From the NCBI GenBank assembly GCA_947450255.1, contig CANFVA010000011.1:1-35450 (forward strand): a stretch of 35,450 bases of DNA, written 5' to 3'. This DNA is from Comamonadaceae bacterium (lineage in GTDB: Bacteria > Pseudomonadota > Gammaproteobacteria > Burkholderiales > Burkholderiaceae_C). The notes under the pieces were generated by a model that made no database searches, was not told where the DNA came from, and was given only the letters and a program-made list of their open reading frames with translations. A program made the translations under genes and the position numbers. Of the stretch, positions 9,869 through 19,466 are shown piece by piece. Within the stretch, counting starts at the first letter, position 1. Every line of letters begins with the position of its first letter.

Positions 9869-11158
9869 TTCCTTGTCTTTTTTTCCCAGATAGCGCAATA
9901 TGCCCTGCCCCGCCACATTGCCCGTGGCCAGGCAGGCGGTGAGCAAATAGCCGCCGGTGGGCGCCTCCCAATCGAGCATTTCACCCGCGCAAAACACACC
10001 GGGCAGGTGTTCCAGCATCAAATCAGGCGTCAGCACTTCAAACAGCACGCCTCCCGCAGAACTGATGGCCTCATCCAAAGGCCGTGGTGCCTGCAAGCGG
10101 ATCGGCAAGGCCTTGATCGCCACGGCCAAGGCAGCAGGGTCTGCCATCGTTGCAGCGCTGGTGCATTCGCGCAGCAACGCGGCCTTAATGCCGTCCAGGT
10201 GCAAGCGGCTTTTCAAGTGGCTGGACAGCGAGCGCGAGCCGCGCGGATGTGCGACTTCAGCCAGCACGCGCTCTGCAGACACAGCTGGAAGCAAGTCCAG
10301 GTAAAACGTCGCGTGGCCGTGGCGGGCGATTTCCTCGCGCAACAAGGCGCAGGCGGAATAGATGAGGCTACCTTCCACGCCATAGGCGGTGGCCACAAAC
10401 TCGCCCTTGCGTTCAAACAAAGCTGGGCTACCTGGCGCGCCTGGAATGCAAATGGCCACCGACTTCAAAGGCTGGCCGGCAAAGCGCTGCGCAAAATAGG
10501 GACTCCAGCCACCTGCCACATTAAAGCCGCAATTGGAGGGCACCAAAGGCGCCACCGCCACGCCGCGCGCGGCCAGCAAGGGCACCCAAGCGCCGTCCGA
10601 ACCCAAGCGCGCCCAACTGCCGCCGCCCAGCGCAAGCAGCACCGCCTTGGCGCACGCGCGTCGCTCCCCTTGCGGGCTGGCAAAGCGCAGGCACCCGGCA
10701 GCGTCCCACCCTAGCCAGCGGTGGCGCATGTGGAATTGCACCGCCACCCCCGGCTGCGGGTGGCGCAAGCGCTGCAACCAGGCGCGCAGCAAAGGCGCGG
10801 CTTTCATGTCCGAGGGAAACACACGCCCCGAAGAGCCCACAAAAGTGTCTATGCCCAAGTCGTGCGCCCAGCGGCGTACGCCCCTGCCATCCAAAGCGCC
10901 CAGCGCGGCGCTGATCGCCTCGCGCCGTTGTCCGTAACGGCCTTCAAATGCGTCGGCATCCTCCGCATGGGTGAGGTTCAGCCCGCCGCGCCCGGCGAGC
11001 AAAAACTTGCGGCCGACCGAGGCCATGGCGTCAAAAACATGCACCTGCCCACCAGCCTCTGCCAAGACTTGCGCCGCCATCAAGCCCGCTGGGCCGCCAC
11101 CGATGATGGCGACTTCGCAGTCCTGCAGGGCCTGGGCCTCGATGGAGACGCCGCTCAT
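9863..11158 (-). CDS. TIGR03862-type/BaiN-like flavoprotein (NAD(P)/FAD-dependent oxidoreductase)
   Basis: FAD motif VAIIGGGPAGLMAAQVLAEAGGQVHVFDAMASVGRKFLLAGRGGLNLTHAED and C-terminal GVFCAGEMLDWEAPTGGYLLTACLATG. Confidence 0.88.
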   Translation of the reverse strand: MSGVSIEAQALQDCEVAIIGGGPAGLMAAQVLAEAGGQVHVFDAMASVGRKFLLAGRGGLNLTHAEDADAFEGRYGQRREAISAALGALDGRGVRRWAHDLGIDTFVGSSGRVFPSDMKAAPLLRAWLQRLRHPQPGVAVQFHMRHRWLGWDAAGCLRFASPQGERRACAKAVLLALGGGSWARLGSDGAWVPLLAARGVAVAPLVPSNCGFNVAGGWSPYFAQRFAGQPLKSVAICIPGAPGSPALFERKGEFVATAYGVEGSLIYSACALLREEIARHGHATFYLDLLPAVSAERVLAEVAHPRGSRSLSSHLKSRLHLDGIKAALLRECTSAATMADPAALAVAIKALPIRLQAPRPLDEAISSAGGVLFEVLTPDLMLEHLPGVFCAGEMLDWEAPTGGYLLTACLATGNVAGQGILRYLGKKDKES

Positions 11159-14100
11159 GCTCCATCCTCGGGCAAGTCAGGCTCAATGCAGTGACCGCTG
11201 GCGCTTAAAAAAGCAGCGCGCACGGTTTGCCCGGGGTAGGCCAGACGCACGGCTGCGCGGTAGGTCGCCAACTGGGCGCACAAGTCCGAATTTAACTGCG
11301 GCTGTGCCGCGCTTTTGTAATCCAGCACCCACCAATGGCCCGTGTCACGGCGCTGCACCAAGCGGTCAATGCGTAGGCGGCGGCCCCGGTGGTAAATGTT
11401 GATTTCATTGCCCTGCCATTGCAAAAAGCGCGCGTCCCAAGCCCATGCGCCCTCGCCCTGCACGATCGATTGCGCGCTGCGCGAAGCGCGTTGCATCTGC
11501 GCGGCATCGAGCATGAACTGCTGCTCCGCCAAGCGCCAGGCCTGCGCGCTCCACAGCCCACTGGCGCCAGTCTGGCCGGGCACATAGTGCTCGAGCAGGC
11601 AGTGCATGGCCTGGCCCACACGGGCTTCCAGATCGGCGTCTGCGTCAGCGGGTGTAGCCCATGCGGCAGGACCGGCAGTGCGGCGCAGGGCTTGCGGCAG
11701 CTCAGGTAGGTCATGCACCAGGCCCTGGGGCCCAGCGCGCTGAGGCTGGGCAAGGGTGTCTATCGCCTCGGGCAGGGGCGCTATGACTGGCGCGTGCGCT
11801 TGTAATTGCTTCCACCAGCTTTGGGCGTTGTCGCGGTGGGCTTGGGTCGCGGAGAACAGCAGGGCCTGTTTGGCGCGGGTCAGGGCCACGTAGAGCGCGT
11901 TGTGTTCCTCGCGCGTGCGCGCAAGCACTTCCTGCGCTAACAAATCCTCGCAGCACGGCGGCGGCGAAGACTCACTGGCCAAAAACACAAAGCGGCGCGG
12001 GAAATCATCCTCCCCGGGCCAGTGCACCAAGACGCCCATACTGGCCGAGGCCGGGGTCTCACTGTCGCAGTCCAGCATCAGTACCACCGGCGCTTCCAGG
12101 CCTTTAGCACCGTGTACCGTAAGCAATTGCACCGCATCGGGCGCAGCCACCTGAGGTACGGTGTAACCCCCGGCGCGCAGCGCGCGCACCAAGCCATAGG
12201 CGCTGAGAAACCGGCCGCGATCGACCGACAACGCAGCACCCAACAGCGCATGCAGCTGCGCTTGCACATGGGCTACTTGGGCGGGCGGTGCGCTAGCCGT
12301 GTAAGCAGCGAGCACATCGGCTTGGCGGTAGATGGCACTCAGAGCATCATGCGGCGGGCGTTGCAGTAACAGCTGTTGCCAGCGGCGCAATGTGTCGGCG
12401 ATCGGCGCAAACACCGTAGCCAAATGAGGCGGCAAGCTTGCATCGTCCAGCAAAGCAGGCAACCAGCCGGCAGGGCGATCCGCACCGAGGGACTGTAGAT
12501 GCTGCACCCATTGCACCAGCACGGCATCGTCCAGCCCGAACAAGGGCGACTTCAGTGCCTGGGCCAGCGACACATCATGGCGGGGTGAGACCAAGGCATC
12601 AACCAAAGCCAGCAGGTCCTGCACCACGGGCAATTCGTGGAGCTCCACTTTTTCTGCGTATTGGGCGGGCAGCTGCAAAGCATCCAGTTCCTGCTTGAAC
12701 AAGGCCAGGCGTTCGCGCTTGCGCGCCAGCACCATCACGTCCGCGGCCTGCAAGCGGCCCAGCCCCGGCACGCCTTGGCCGTGCAAGGCATGGGCTAGCC
12801 AGCGTGCTGCCTGCCTGGCTTCGCGTACTTTGCGTGCTTCTTCCGGATTGTGACGCGGCATGGTGAGGGAGTCGCGCCAAAGGCTTTCCTGGGCCTCCTG
12901 TGCATCAGCTGCCGATGCGCCCAGCTCTTTGAGAACCAGCGGCAATGTGCCCACATAGCCTGGCGCTTGCGAAGCTGTCGTGTGGGCGCGAAATCCTTCG
13001 AAGGCGCCGCCTGTTGCCAAAGGCGCGAACACACGATTGACCAGCTCAACGACAAGGGGCGCATTGCGGCGCGTGTGGTCGCATCTCAGGCTGTCGCCGC
13101 TCAAGGCCTCGGTGATGAACTGCTTTGCCTCCCGAAACACCTGCGGCTCAGCACGACGGAATCGGTAAATACTTTGTTTCGGGTCGCCAACGATAAAAAT
13201 CGACGGGCGCTGGCCCGCGCCCGCATAACTAGCAATCCAGGCCTGCAGCGTTTTCCATTGCAAGGGGTTGGTGTCTTGGAATTCATCGACCAGCAAATGC
13301 CGCACTTGCGCGTCCAGGCGCTCGCTGATCCAGGCGCCGCTGCGTGGATCGGAGAGCAGCCGCTGGGCCGTCAATTCCAGGTCGTTCATGTCGAGCCATG
13401 CGCGCTCGCGCTTGAGGGCCGCATAGTCATCGAGCAAGCCACGAGCCAGGCCCAGCATACGCTGCTGGTGCAGCCAGGCATGGTGTTGCACTTGGGCTTG
13501 GCGCAGGTTGAGCAGGTAGTCTTGTGCTTCAACGATGGCCGGCAGGCTGTTGAGCCGCTCGCCAAAAGAGCGCGCACCGTTTGCTTTGGTCAGCAAGGCA
13601 TCGATCATCTGCGCGGCATCCGCTGCTTGCAAGGCCGCTTGTAATTGCACGCCTTTGGCAGCATAGGACGCTTGGGGCGCTGCACGCAATGCCTCGGCTG
13701 CCGCCTCCAACAAGGACTTGGCGACCGGCCCGGCCAAGGCCTGCAGGGGCTCTTCATAGGCGGCCAAGGACGCAAAGCGCTGCCCCATGGTTTGCACCGA
13801 CGCCTGGACCACGCCCTGCGCATCGGCCAGCACAAATTCCACGCGCTTGGCCAGCGCCGCCTCCAAAGCCTTGAGGGTCTGGTGACGGCCATAGGCCGCC
13901 ACGGCATCTTCATAGTCTTGGCGCGCTTTCGGGTCTTGTGCCACACGCCGGTGAAAACGTCGCCACAGGAGGGCAATGGCACGGCTGTCGTCTTCCAGCA
14001 ATTCGTATTGGACAGGCAGACCCCAGCGCATCAGCTCAGCCACCGGTGCCTTGCGCACCAAGGTGGCAAACCAACCATGGAAGGTGCGTACTTGCACCGG

Positions 14101-14523
14101 ACGATCCGCTTGCAGTAGCGCTTGGTGCAGACCGCGCAAGCGCGCCAGCTGTTCGGCGCTGACCGGCGGACCCAGGCCACGCTCGCGCAGCGCTTGCTGC
14201 AATTGCGCATCGCTGGATTGGCTGAACGCTTCCACCCAGTCATTGAGCCGCTGGCGCACTTCGCCAGCAGCCTTTTTGGTGAACGTAATCGCCAGTAACT
14301 CATGCGGCTGCGCGCCCTCGAGTAAGGCGCGCAGCATGCGCGATACCAGCATCCAGGTTTTGCCCGCACCGGCGCAGGCCTCGACGACCACGCTGCGTCG
14401 CGGGTCACAGGCGATGGCGTAAAACTGGGCCTGCGACACGCGACGCCCATCATGCGCATAGGCCGCAGCACCTGCATCCAAGCCCGCAGCAGGCGCACCC
14501 ATGGCGTTAGGGCTTTCGTTCAT
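11155..14523 (-). CDS. UvrD/RecB-like helicase-nuclease (AddA-like)
   Basis: Walker A VEACAGAGKTWMLVSR, LLVDEFQDTNPLQW, QLLTVHGAKGLEAPVVLML, C-terminal nuclease VLDYKSA; start set to ATG 14523 (ATGA overlap). Confidence 0.88.
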   Translation of the reverse strand: MNESPNAMGAPAAGLDAGAAAYAHDGRRVSQAQFYAIACDPRRSVVVEACAGAGKTWMLVSRMLRALLEGAQPHELLAITFTKKAAGEVRQRLNDWVEAFSQSSDAQLQQALRERGLGPPVSAEQLARLRGLHQALLQADRPVQVRTFHGWFATLVRKAPVAELMRWGLPVQYELLEDDSRAIALLWRRFHRRVAQDPKARQDYEDAVAAYGRHQTLKALEAALAKRVEFVLADAQGVVQASVQTMGQRFASLAAYEEPLQALAGPVAKSLLEAAAEALRAAPQASYAAKGVQLQAALQAADAAQMIDALLTKANGARSFGERLNSLPAIVEAQDYLLNLRQAQVQHHAWLHQQRMLGLARGLLDDYAALKRERAWLDMNDLELTAQRLLSDPRSGAWISERLDAQVRHLLVDEFQDTNPLQWKTLQAWIASYAGAGQRPSIFIVGDPKQSIYRFRRAEPQVFREAKQFITEALSGDSLRCDHTRRNAPLVVELVNRVFAPLATGGAFEGFRAHTTASQAPGYVGTLPLVLKELGASAADAQEAQESLWRDSLTMPRHNPEEARKVREARQAARWLAHALHGQGVPGLGRLQAADVMVLARKRERLALFKQELDALQLPAQYAEKVELHELPVVQDLLALVDALVSPRHDVSLAQALKSPLFGLDDAVLVQWVQHLQSLGADRPAGWLPALLDDASLPPHLATVFAPIADTLRRWQQLLLQRPPHDALSAIYRQADVLAAYTASAPPAQVAHVQAQLHALLGAALSVDRGRFLSAYGLVRALRAGGYTVPQVAAPDAVQLLTVHGAKGLEAPVVLMLDCDSETPASASMGVLVHWPGEDDFPRRFVFLASESSPPPCCEDLLAQEVLARTREEHNALYVALTRAKQALLFSATQAHRDNAQSWWKQLQAHAPVIAPLPEAIDTLAQPQRAGPQGLVHDLPELPQALRRTAGPAAWATPADADADLEARVGQAMHCLLEHYVPGQTGASGLWSAQAWRLAEQQFMLDAAQMQRASRSAQSIVQGEGAWAWDARFLQWQGNEINIYHRGRRLRIDRLVQRRDTGHWWVLDYKSAAQPQLNSDLCAQLATYRAAVRLAYPGQTVRAAFLSASGHCIEPDLPEDGA

Positions 14524-17201
14524 GCGGCAGCCCAAAAATCTTTGCGGCATAGGCCACGTACTTTGCAGTAGTCACAGGTCGCGCCCTCGCCAAGTGCGGG
14601 CAAGACCGCGCCGGCTGCGATACGCTCCATGTCGTCATGGATGCCTAAGACCAGGGCATCACGGGCCGCGATCAAATTCTTTTGCAGCAGCGTTTTGCAA
14701 CCCTCGCGCTCATGAAAACTCAGGTACGCGCCAGCGTCTTCATCCTCGCCGTGCAGCGCCGCGTAAAAAGCCATTTGGGTGTCTTCTAGCGGTTGCTTGA
14801 CCCGCTTGCGTGTGGTCTCGGACGATTCGGTTTTGTAGTCCAGTATCAGACGAGCCCCAGCGGTATTGCGATCGATGCGGTCAATCCGGCCGACCAAGGT
14901 GACGCGGCCCACCGCTTGCTCCAGCGCGCGCTCCGCCTGGTCAAACACCCAACCGTCGGCACGATGCTGCGTGCGCCACGCCAGATAGCTCTCGCCCAGG
15001 GTGCGCCAGGCGGCGCTGAAGGGCAAAAATTCGTCGGCGTCCAGGCCCAGTGCTTGGATCGCGGCATCCCCCGCCCAAGCCAGCAGCGCGCGTTGCTGGG
15101 CGATGTCGGCCTGCGGCGTCGATTGCACGGCCAGCTCAAATTGCTCCAGCACCTGGTGCAACCATTGCCCGAAGTCGCGCTTGTCCACTTCGCTCTCTAA
15201 TTCTTCGCTGCCGTACAAGTCCAATTGGCGTTGCGCGAAAAAACGGTAAGGGCAGTTGCGCAAGTCTTCATATGCGCTTTGGCTGAGCTTGGCCGGCACC
15301 AAGTCTGGCGCGCTGGGCTGGGGCGGCGCCACGGGTCGCGCCACCAGGGGCCGCACGCTGCGAAGGTCCTGGCCACTAGGCAAGGGGCCCTTGGCCAACA
15401 GTCCACGCACCAGCGGGCTGGCCGCGATGGTTTCCCCCGCGTCGTCACTGCTGCGCCAAAAGATTGCGCAGTGCGGGTGCTCCAATGCATGCCCAAACGC
15501 TTGCTCGTTGGCATGGCCCAGGGCACTGCGTGTGGGCAAGCCCAAAGCCAGGCGCTGCGTCGGGGTCCATAGGCTATTGCGTTCGGGCACCCGGGGCAGG
15601 CGCACTTCATCGCAACCGGCCAGCACCACGGCGGCAAAAGGTCGGGCCAGAATTTGGCTCATCGGCAGGATGACCACCTGTTCCTGGGCTGGATATTCCG
15701 GGCGGAAGGTATTGCCCTCCAACAGGGACTGCAGCCAGGTGCCGAAATCGGCCGCATCCATCGCGCGCGCTCCCCACAGACTTTGCGCTTGTAGGCGCTC
15801 TCGCTCTTGCGGGCGGTCCAAGGCGCTCAGCGCCAGTAATTGCAAGCCTGCGGCGTCGCCCTTCAAATCATCCCACATGCCGGCGTTGCGCAGGGCTTGT
15901 TCCAACACAGCCAGCCAAAGCGCCATGCTGCGCTTTCCACCAAAGGCTTGTTGCAAGTTATCGCAGGCCGCCACGCAAGCGGCAATGGCGATGCCATCGG
16001 CACCCTGTAGAGGCGGGTTACTGGCCAGACGCTTGCGTACTTCGCGCCAATCACGCAGTTGGTAGCGCCGCAAAAAAGCTTCCATGGCGGCACTGGCGGG
16101 GGCCAAAGCGGGGGCCAACTTCAGCCAGGCCAACACCGAATCACTGCTGGCATTGCATGCACTGGCGCGCAGCAAAGCCATAACTGCCGCACCGGCGTGG
16201 GTAGTGGAAAGCATCCAGCCGGTCTCATCGCGCACCAGGGCGCCGGCACCATCGAGCAAGGCCTGGATGCGCCGCGTAAGTGCCCGGTCCGAGCAAATCA
16301 AAGCCAAGGGGAAACAGTCCGCCGCAATCTGCGCCAACACGCTGGCGGCCACGCGGGCGGCCTCTTGCGCTGCATCCGTACATACATGCAACTGGGGAGC
16401 AAGCGCAGAGGCGGCCGCAGACTGCCTCGCCCGCGCAGCTTCGCCAGCGGATGCGGCGCTATCGGCCACCAAGGGCATGCGCTGCAGGCGCGCACCCCAA
16501 ACCTGCTGCAAGCCTGTAAGCAAAGGGTCTGGCATCAGGCCTTCTAGACCCAGCACGCAATCGACGCCGTTGCGCGCGACCGGGCTGAACAACACATCGG
16601 TGGCATAGCGCGAGCTGGCGGCCCACTCCAACGCAGCGGCCATCGCAATCGCCTCCCAGGCCGCTCCCGGCCCAGACCAACCGGCTTCGCAGGCATTGCG
16701 GCTGGCCTGGGCCCAGGCGGCGCGCTGCTCGGGCACGCAGGCGGCGGCCAGGGGTGCGACCTCGTGGACCGCTTGCACCATCAAGCCGGCCAGCACCTCA
16801 ATATGCGCTTGGCTGTGGCGGGCGTGCCAGCCTTGCAAAAGGGCCCGCGCTGTCAAGGTGTCAGCGGCCTTGTCGTGCACGATATCGGTAGGGCCGGGTT
16901 CAAACGGCGCCAGGCTGGCGCTCCAGTTCATAGAAGTCTCAAAACGCGGGGCAAAACCTTCAGGAAAGCGCGTCGCCCACATCACTTGGGCCTGGCGCAG
17001 CAGCTGGGCATAGGGCAGCAATACGACGGTACGCCCGGGATGGGCACCCAGGGCGGCGATGCGCGCGGCCAGTACCTCGAGCAATCCGGTCTGCGGCGCA
17101 AACCAGAGCCAGGCGGCTGGTAAATCACAAGGCAGCCTGCGCTCAGAGCCGGGCGCTGCCGGGAAATCCCGCAAACCATGGGAATTTTCTATGCCGCTCA
17201 T
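14520..17201 (-). CDS. PD-(D/E)XK nuclease family protein (AddB-like)
   Basis: C-terminal nuclease [11 protein letters not shown]...[11 protein letters not shown] and Fe-S-type Cys motif [11 protein letters not shown]; start set to ATG 17201 (MSGIENSHG) instead of 17675. Confidence 0.82.
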   Translation of the reverse strand: MSGIENSHGLRDFPAAPGSERRLPCDLPAAWLWFAPQTGLLEVLAARIAALGAHPGRTVVLLPYAQLLRQAQVMWATRFPEGFAPRFETSMNWSASLAPFEPGPTDIVHDKAADTLTARALLQGWHARHSQAHIEVLAGLMVQAVHEVAPLAAACVPEQRAAWAQASRNACEAGWSGPGAAWEAIAMAAALEWAASSRYATDVLFSPVARNGVDCVLGLEGLMPDPLLTGLQQVWGARLQRMPLVADSAASAGEAARARQSAAASALAPQLHVCTDAAQEAARVAASVLAQIAADCFPLALICSDRALTRRIQALLDGAGALVRDETGWMLSTTHAGAAVMALLRASACNASSDSVLAWLKLAPALAPASAAMEAFLRRYQLRDWREVRKRLASNPPLQGADGIAIAACVAACDNLQQAFGGKRSMALWLAVLEQALRNAGMWDDLKGDAAGLQLLALSALDRPQERERLQAQSLWGARAMDAADFGTWLQSLLEGNTFRPEYPAQEQVVILPMSQILARPFAAVVLAGCDEVRLPRVPERNSLWTPTQRLALGLPTRSALGHANEQAFGHALEHPHCAIFWRSSDDAGETIAASPLVRGLLAKGPLPSGQDLRSVRPLVARPVAPPQPSAPDLVPAKLSQSAYEDLRNCPYRFFAQRQLDLYGSEELESEVDKRDFGQWLHQVLEQFELAVQSTPQADIAQQRALLAWAGDAAIQALGLDADEFLPFSAAWRTLGESYLAWRTQHRADGWVFDQAERALEQAVGRVTLVGRIDRIDRNTAGARLILDYKTESSETTRKRVKQPLEDTQMAFYAALHGEDEDAGAYLSFHEREGCKTLLQKNLIAARDALVLGIHDDMERIAAGAVLPALGEGATCDYCKVRGLCRKDFWAAA

Positions 17202-17285
17202 AGCGCAGGCCCCGCAGCGCAAGGCCTTGTTTCTGTCACAATCGATTTCATATACGCACAACCAACCACTTTCAGAGGATTTTTC

Positions 17286-17615
17286 ATGGCCAGCGAACTC
17301 GTCAAACACATCACCGACGCCACTTTTGAGGACGAGGTCTTGCACAGCGCACAACCGATTTTGGTGGACTATTGGGCCGAATGGTGCGGGCCCTGCAAAA
17401 TGATTGCGCCGATTTTGGATGAAGTATCGGTGTCCTACGAAGGCAAACTGCAAGTGGCCAAGATGAACGTGGACGAAAACCGAGAAATCCCAGCCAAATT
17501 TGGCATCCGTGGCATTCCCACCCTGATGCTGTTCAAGGACGGCAAGCTCGCCGCCACCAAGGTCGGGGCCCTGAGCAAGGCCCAGTTGGTCGCCTTTATC
17601 GACGAGCAAATCTAG
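17286..17615 (+). CDS. trxA: Thioredoxin
   Basis: Active site [14 protein letters not shown] and [17 protein letters not shown] 17286. Confidence 0.96.
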   Translation: MASELVKHITDATFEDEVLHSAQPILVDYWAEWCGPCKMIAPILDEVSVSYEGKLQVAKMNVDENREIPAKFGIRGIPTLMLFKDGKLAATKVGALSKAQLVAFIDEQI

Positions 17616-17677
17616 GGGGCGCACCTGGCTGCGCCAGCTTGCGCTCGGGCTGGCGTGGCTACCCAGCGATACCACCT

Positions 17678-17705
17678 AAACCGGCCCCGGAGCCGGTTTT
17701 TTAAT
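17678..17705 (+). terminator. Rho-independent terminator downstream of trxA
   Basis: aaaccggccccggagccggttttttaatt: stem plus T-run. Confidence 0.85.
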
Positions 17706-17880
17706 TTTCACAATTTTTCCTGTCATAATTCCCACGTTCATGCAGCCCATACCCATGGGCACCGATGCAACGGTGTTGAACCCCCAGGTGCTGCCTACCC
17801 CTACGCACCAGTCGACACTCCCCCTCCCCTGATTTTTTGCCCTCCGAACTTTCGGCCCCATCCCCAACGGGAAACATTCC
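17704..17880 (+). promoter_or_regulatory. rho 5' leader with -10-like CATAAT (17724-17729) and a C-rich, G-poor rut-like tract
   Basis: Hand count for 17801-17880 is about 36 C and 11 G of 80 nt; lies directly upstream of rho. Confidence 0.5.
17740..17832 (+). CDS. Putative rho leader peptide/uORF (30 codons)
   Basis: ATG...TGA open frame MQPIPMGTDATVLNPQVLPTPTHQSTLPLP inside the rho leader; no good Shine-Dalgarno seen. Confidence 0.3.
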   Translation: MQPIPMGTDATVLNPQVLPTPTHQSTLPLP

Positions 17881-19143
17881 ATGCACTTAAACGAGCTCAA
17901 GGCACTGCACGTGTCAGAAGTCCTGAAACAAGCCGAAGAGCTTGAAATAGAAAACACCGGCCGCATGCGCAAACAAGAGCTGATGTTTGCCATCATCAAA
18001 AAGCGGGCTCGCACCGGCGAGCAAATCATTGCCGATGGCGTGCTCGAAATCCTGCCCGACGGCTTTGGCTTTTTGCGCAGCCCCGACACCAGCTACACCG
18101 CCAGCACCGACGACATCTACATCAGCCCCAGCCAGGTGCGCCGCTTTAATCTGCACACCGGCGACATGATCGAAGGCGAAGTGCGCACACCCAAAGACGG
18201 CGAGCGCTACTTTGCCTTGAACAAACTAGACAAAGTCAACGGCGGATCGCCCGAGAGCAACAAGCACAAAGTCATGTTTGAGAACTTGACACCCCTGTTT
18301 CCCAAAGTGCAAATGCGCTTGGAGCAGGACAACAAGAGCGACGAGAACATTACCGGACGCATCATCGACATCATTGCGCCCATCGGCAAAGGCCAGCGCG
18401 CCTTGCTCGTTGCGCCGCCCAAAAGTGGCAAGACGGTAATGATGCAGCACATTGCGCATGCGATTTCGGCCAACTATCCCGATAGCCACATGATGGTCTT
18501 GCTGGTCGATGAGCGCCCCGAAGAGGTGACCGAGATGCAGCGCACCGTGCGCGGCGAAGTGATTGCCTCGACCTTTGACGAACCCGCTTCGCGCCATGTG
18601 CACGTCGCCGAAATGGTGATCGAACGCGCCAAGCGCCTGGTGGAATTGAAAAAAGACGTGGTGATTTTGCTGGACTCCATCACCCGACTGGCGCGAGCCT
18701 ATAACAATGTAGTGCCCTCTAGCGGCAAGGTGCTGACCGGTGGCGTAGATGCCAATGCCTTGCAGCGGCCCAAGCGCTTTTTGGGCGCGGCGCGCAATGT
18801 GGAAGAAGGCGGCTCGCTGACCATCATCGCCACGGCGCTGGTGGATACCGGCAGCCGCATGGACGAGGTGATTTTTGAAGAATTCAAAGGCACGGGCAAT
18901 TCCGAGATCCACCTGGACCGGCGCCTCTACGAAAAACGCGTGTTCCCCTCCATCCAGCTCAACCGCAGCGGTACGCGCCGTGAGGAGTTGCTGCTATCGC
19001 CCGAAATTTTGCAAAAGACGCGCATCCTGCGTCAGTTTTTGTACAACATGGACGAAATCGAGTCCATGGAAATGGTGCTCAAGCAAATGCGCGCCACCAA
19101 GACCAATAGCGATTTCTTTGAAATGATGCGCCGCGGCGGCTAA
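17881..19143 (+). CDS. rho: Transcription termination factor Rho
   Basis: [75 protein letters not shown]. Confidence 0.98.
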   Translation: MHLNELKALHVSEVLKQAEELEIENTGRMRKQELMFAIIKKRARTGEQIIADGVLEILPDGFGFLRSPDTSYTASTDDIYISPSQVRRFNLHTGDMIEGEVRTPKDGERYFALNKLDKVNGGSPESNKHKVMFENLTPLFPKVQMRLEQDNKSDENITGRIIDIIAPIGKGQRALLVAPPKSGKTVMMQHIAHAISANYPDSHMMVLLVDERPEEVTEMQRTVRGEVIASTFDEPASRHVHVAEMVIERAKRLVELKKDVVILLDSITRLARAYNNVVPSSGKVLTGGVDANALQRPKRFLGAARNVEEGGSLTIIATALVDTGSRMDEVIFEEFKGTGNSEIHLDRRLYEKRVFPSIQLNRSGTRREELLLSPEILQKTRILRQFLYNMDEIESMEMVLKQMRATKTNSDFFEMMRRGG

Positions 19144-19445
19144 GCCTGGCCGCTGTGCTGGTCTAGCAAGGCCTGCAAATTGCTGCGTATCTGCGCTTCA
19201 ATTTGCGGCTGAAAACTTCCCAGTAAAAAGCCCAGTTGCGCGCGCAACTCGAAGCGGTCTGGGCATACCCGCAAGCTGCCCTTGGCCCCAGTGCGACTAA
19301 AAAGTATCTCATCTTCGGTGGCCCCGACCTTACGCTGGCAAGCCATGCCCCAATCGGCCTGCGCCTGCGCAATCCATACGTGCGCTATGTCACGCGCTCT
19401 AGCCAGGCCCAGCGTATGCGCTTGGTTGATGAAGAGTTCAGGCAT
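19140..19445 (-). CDS. Polyhydroxyalkanoic acid system family protein (PHA_gran_rgn-like)
   Basis: Small protein with [21 protein letters not shown]...[46 protein letters not shown], family-like pattern. Confidence 0.65.
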   Translation of the reverse strand: MPELFINQAHTLGLARARDIAHVWIAQAQADWGMACQRKVGATEDEILFSRTGAKGSLRVCPDRFELRAQLGFLLGSFQPQIEAQIRSNLQALLDQHSGQA

Positions 19446-19466
19446 CAGACGCTAGCGCGGCCACAC

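Noticed and set aside
12850-13644. 264-aa plus-strand ORF antisense to the AddA-like gene
   Set aside because: Antisense artefact; the minus strand contains clear helicase motifs
17202-17675. N-terminal extension of the AddB-like ORF up to 17675
   Set aside because: The extension is antisense to trxA; a sensible ATG exists at 17201
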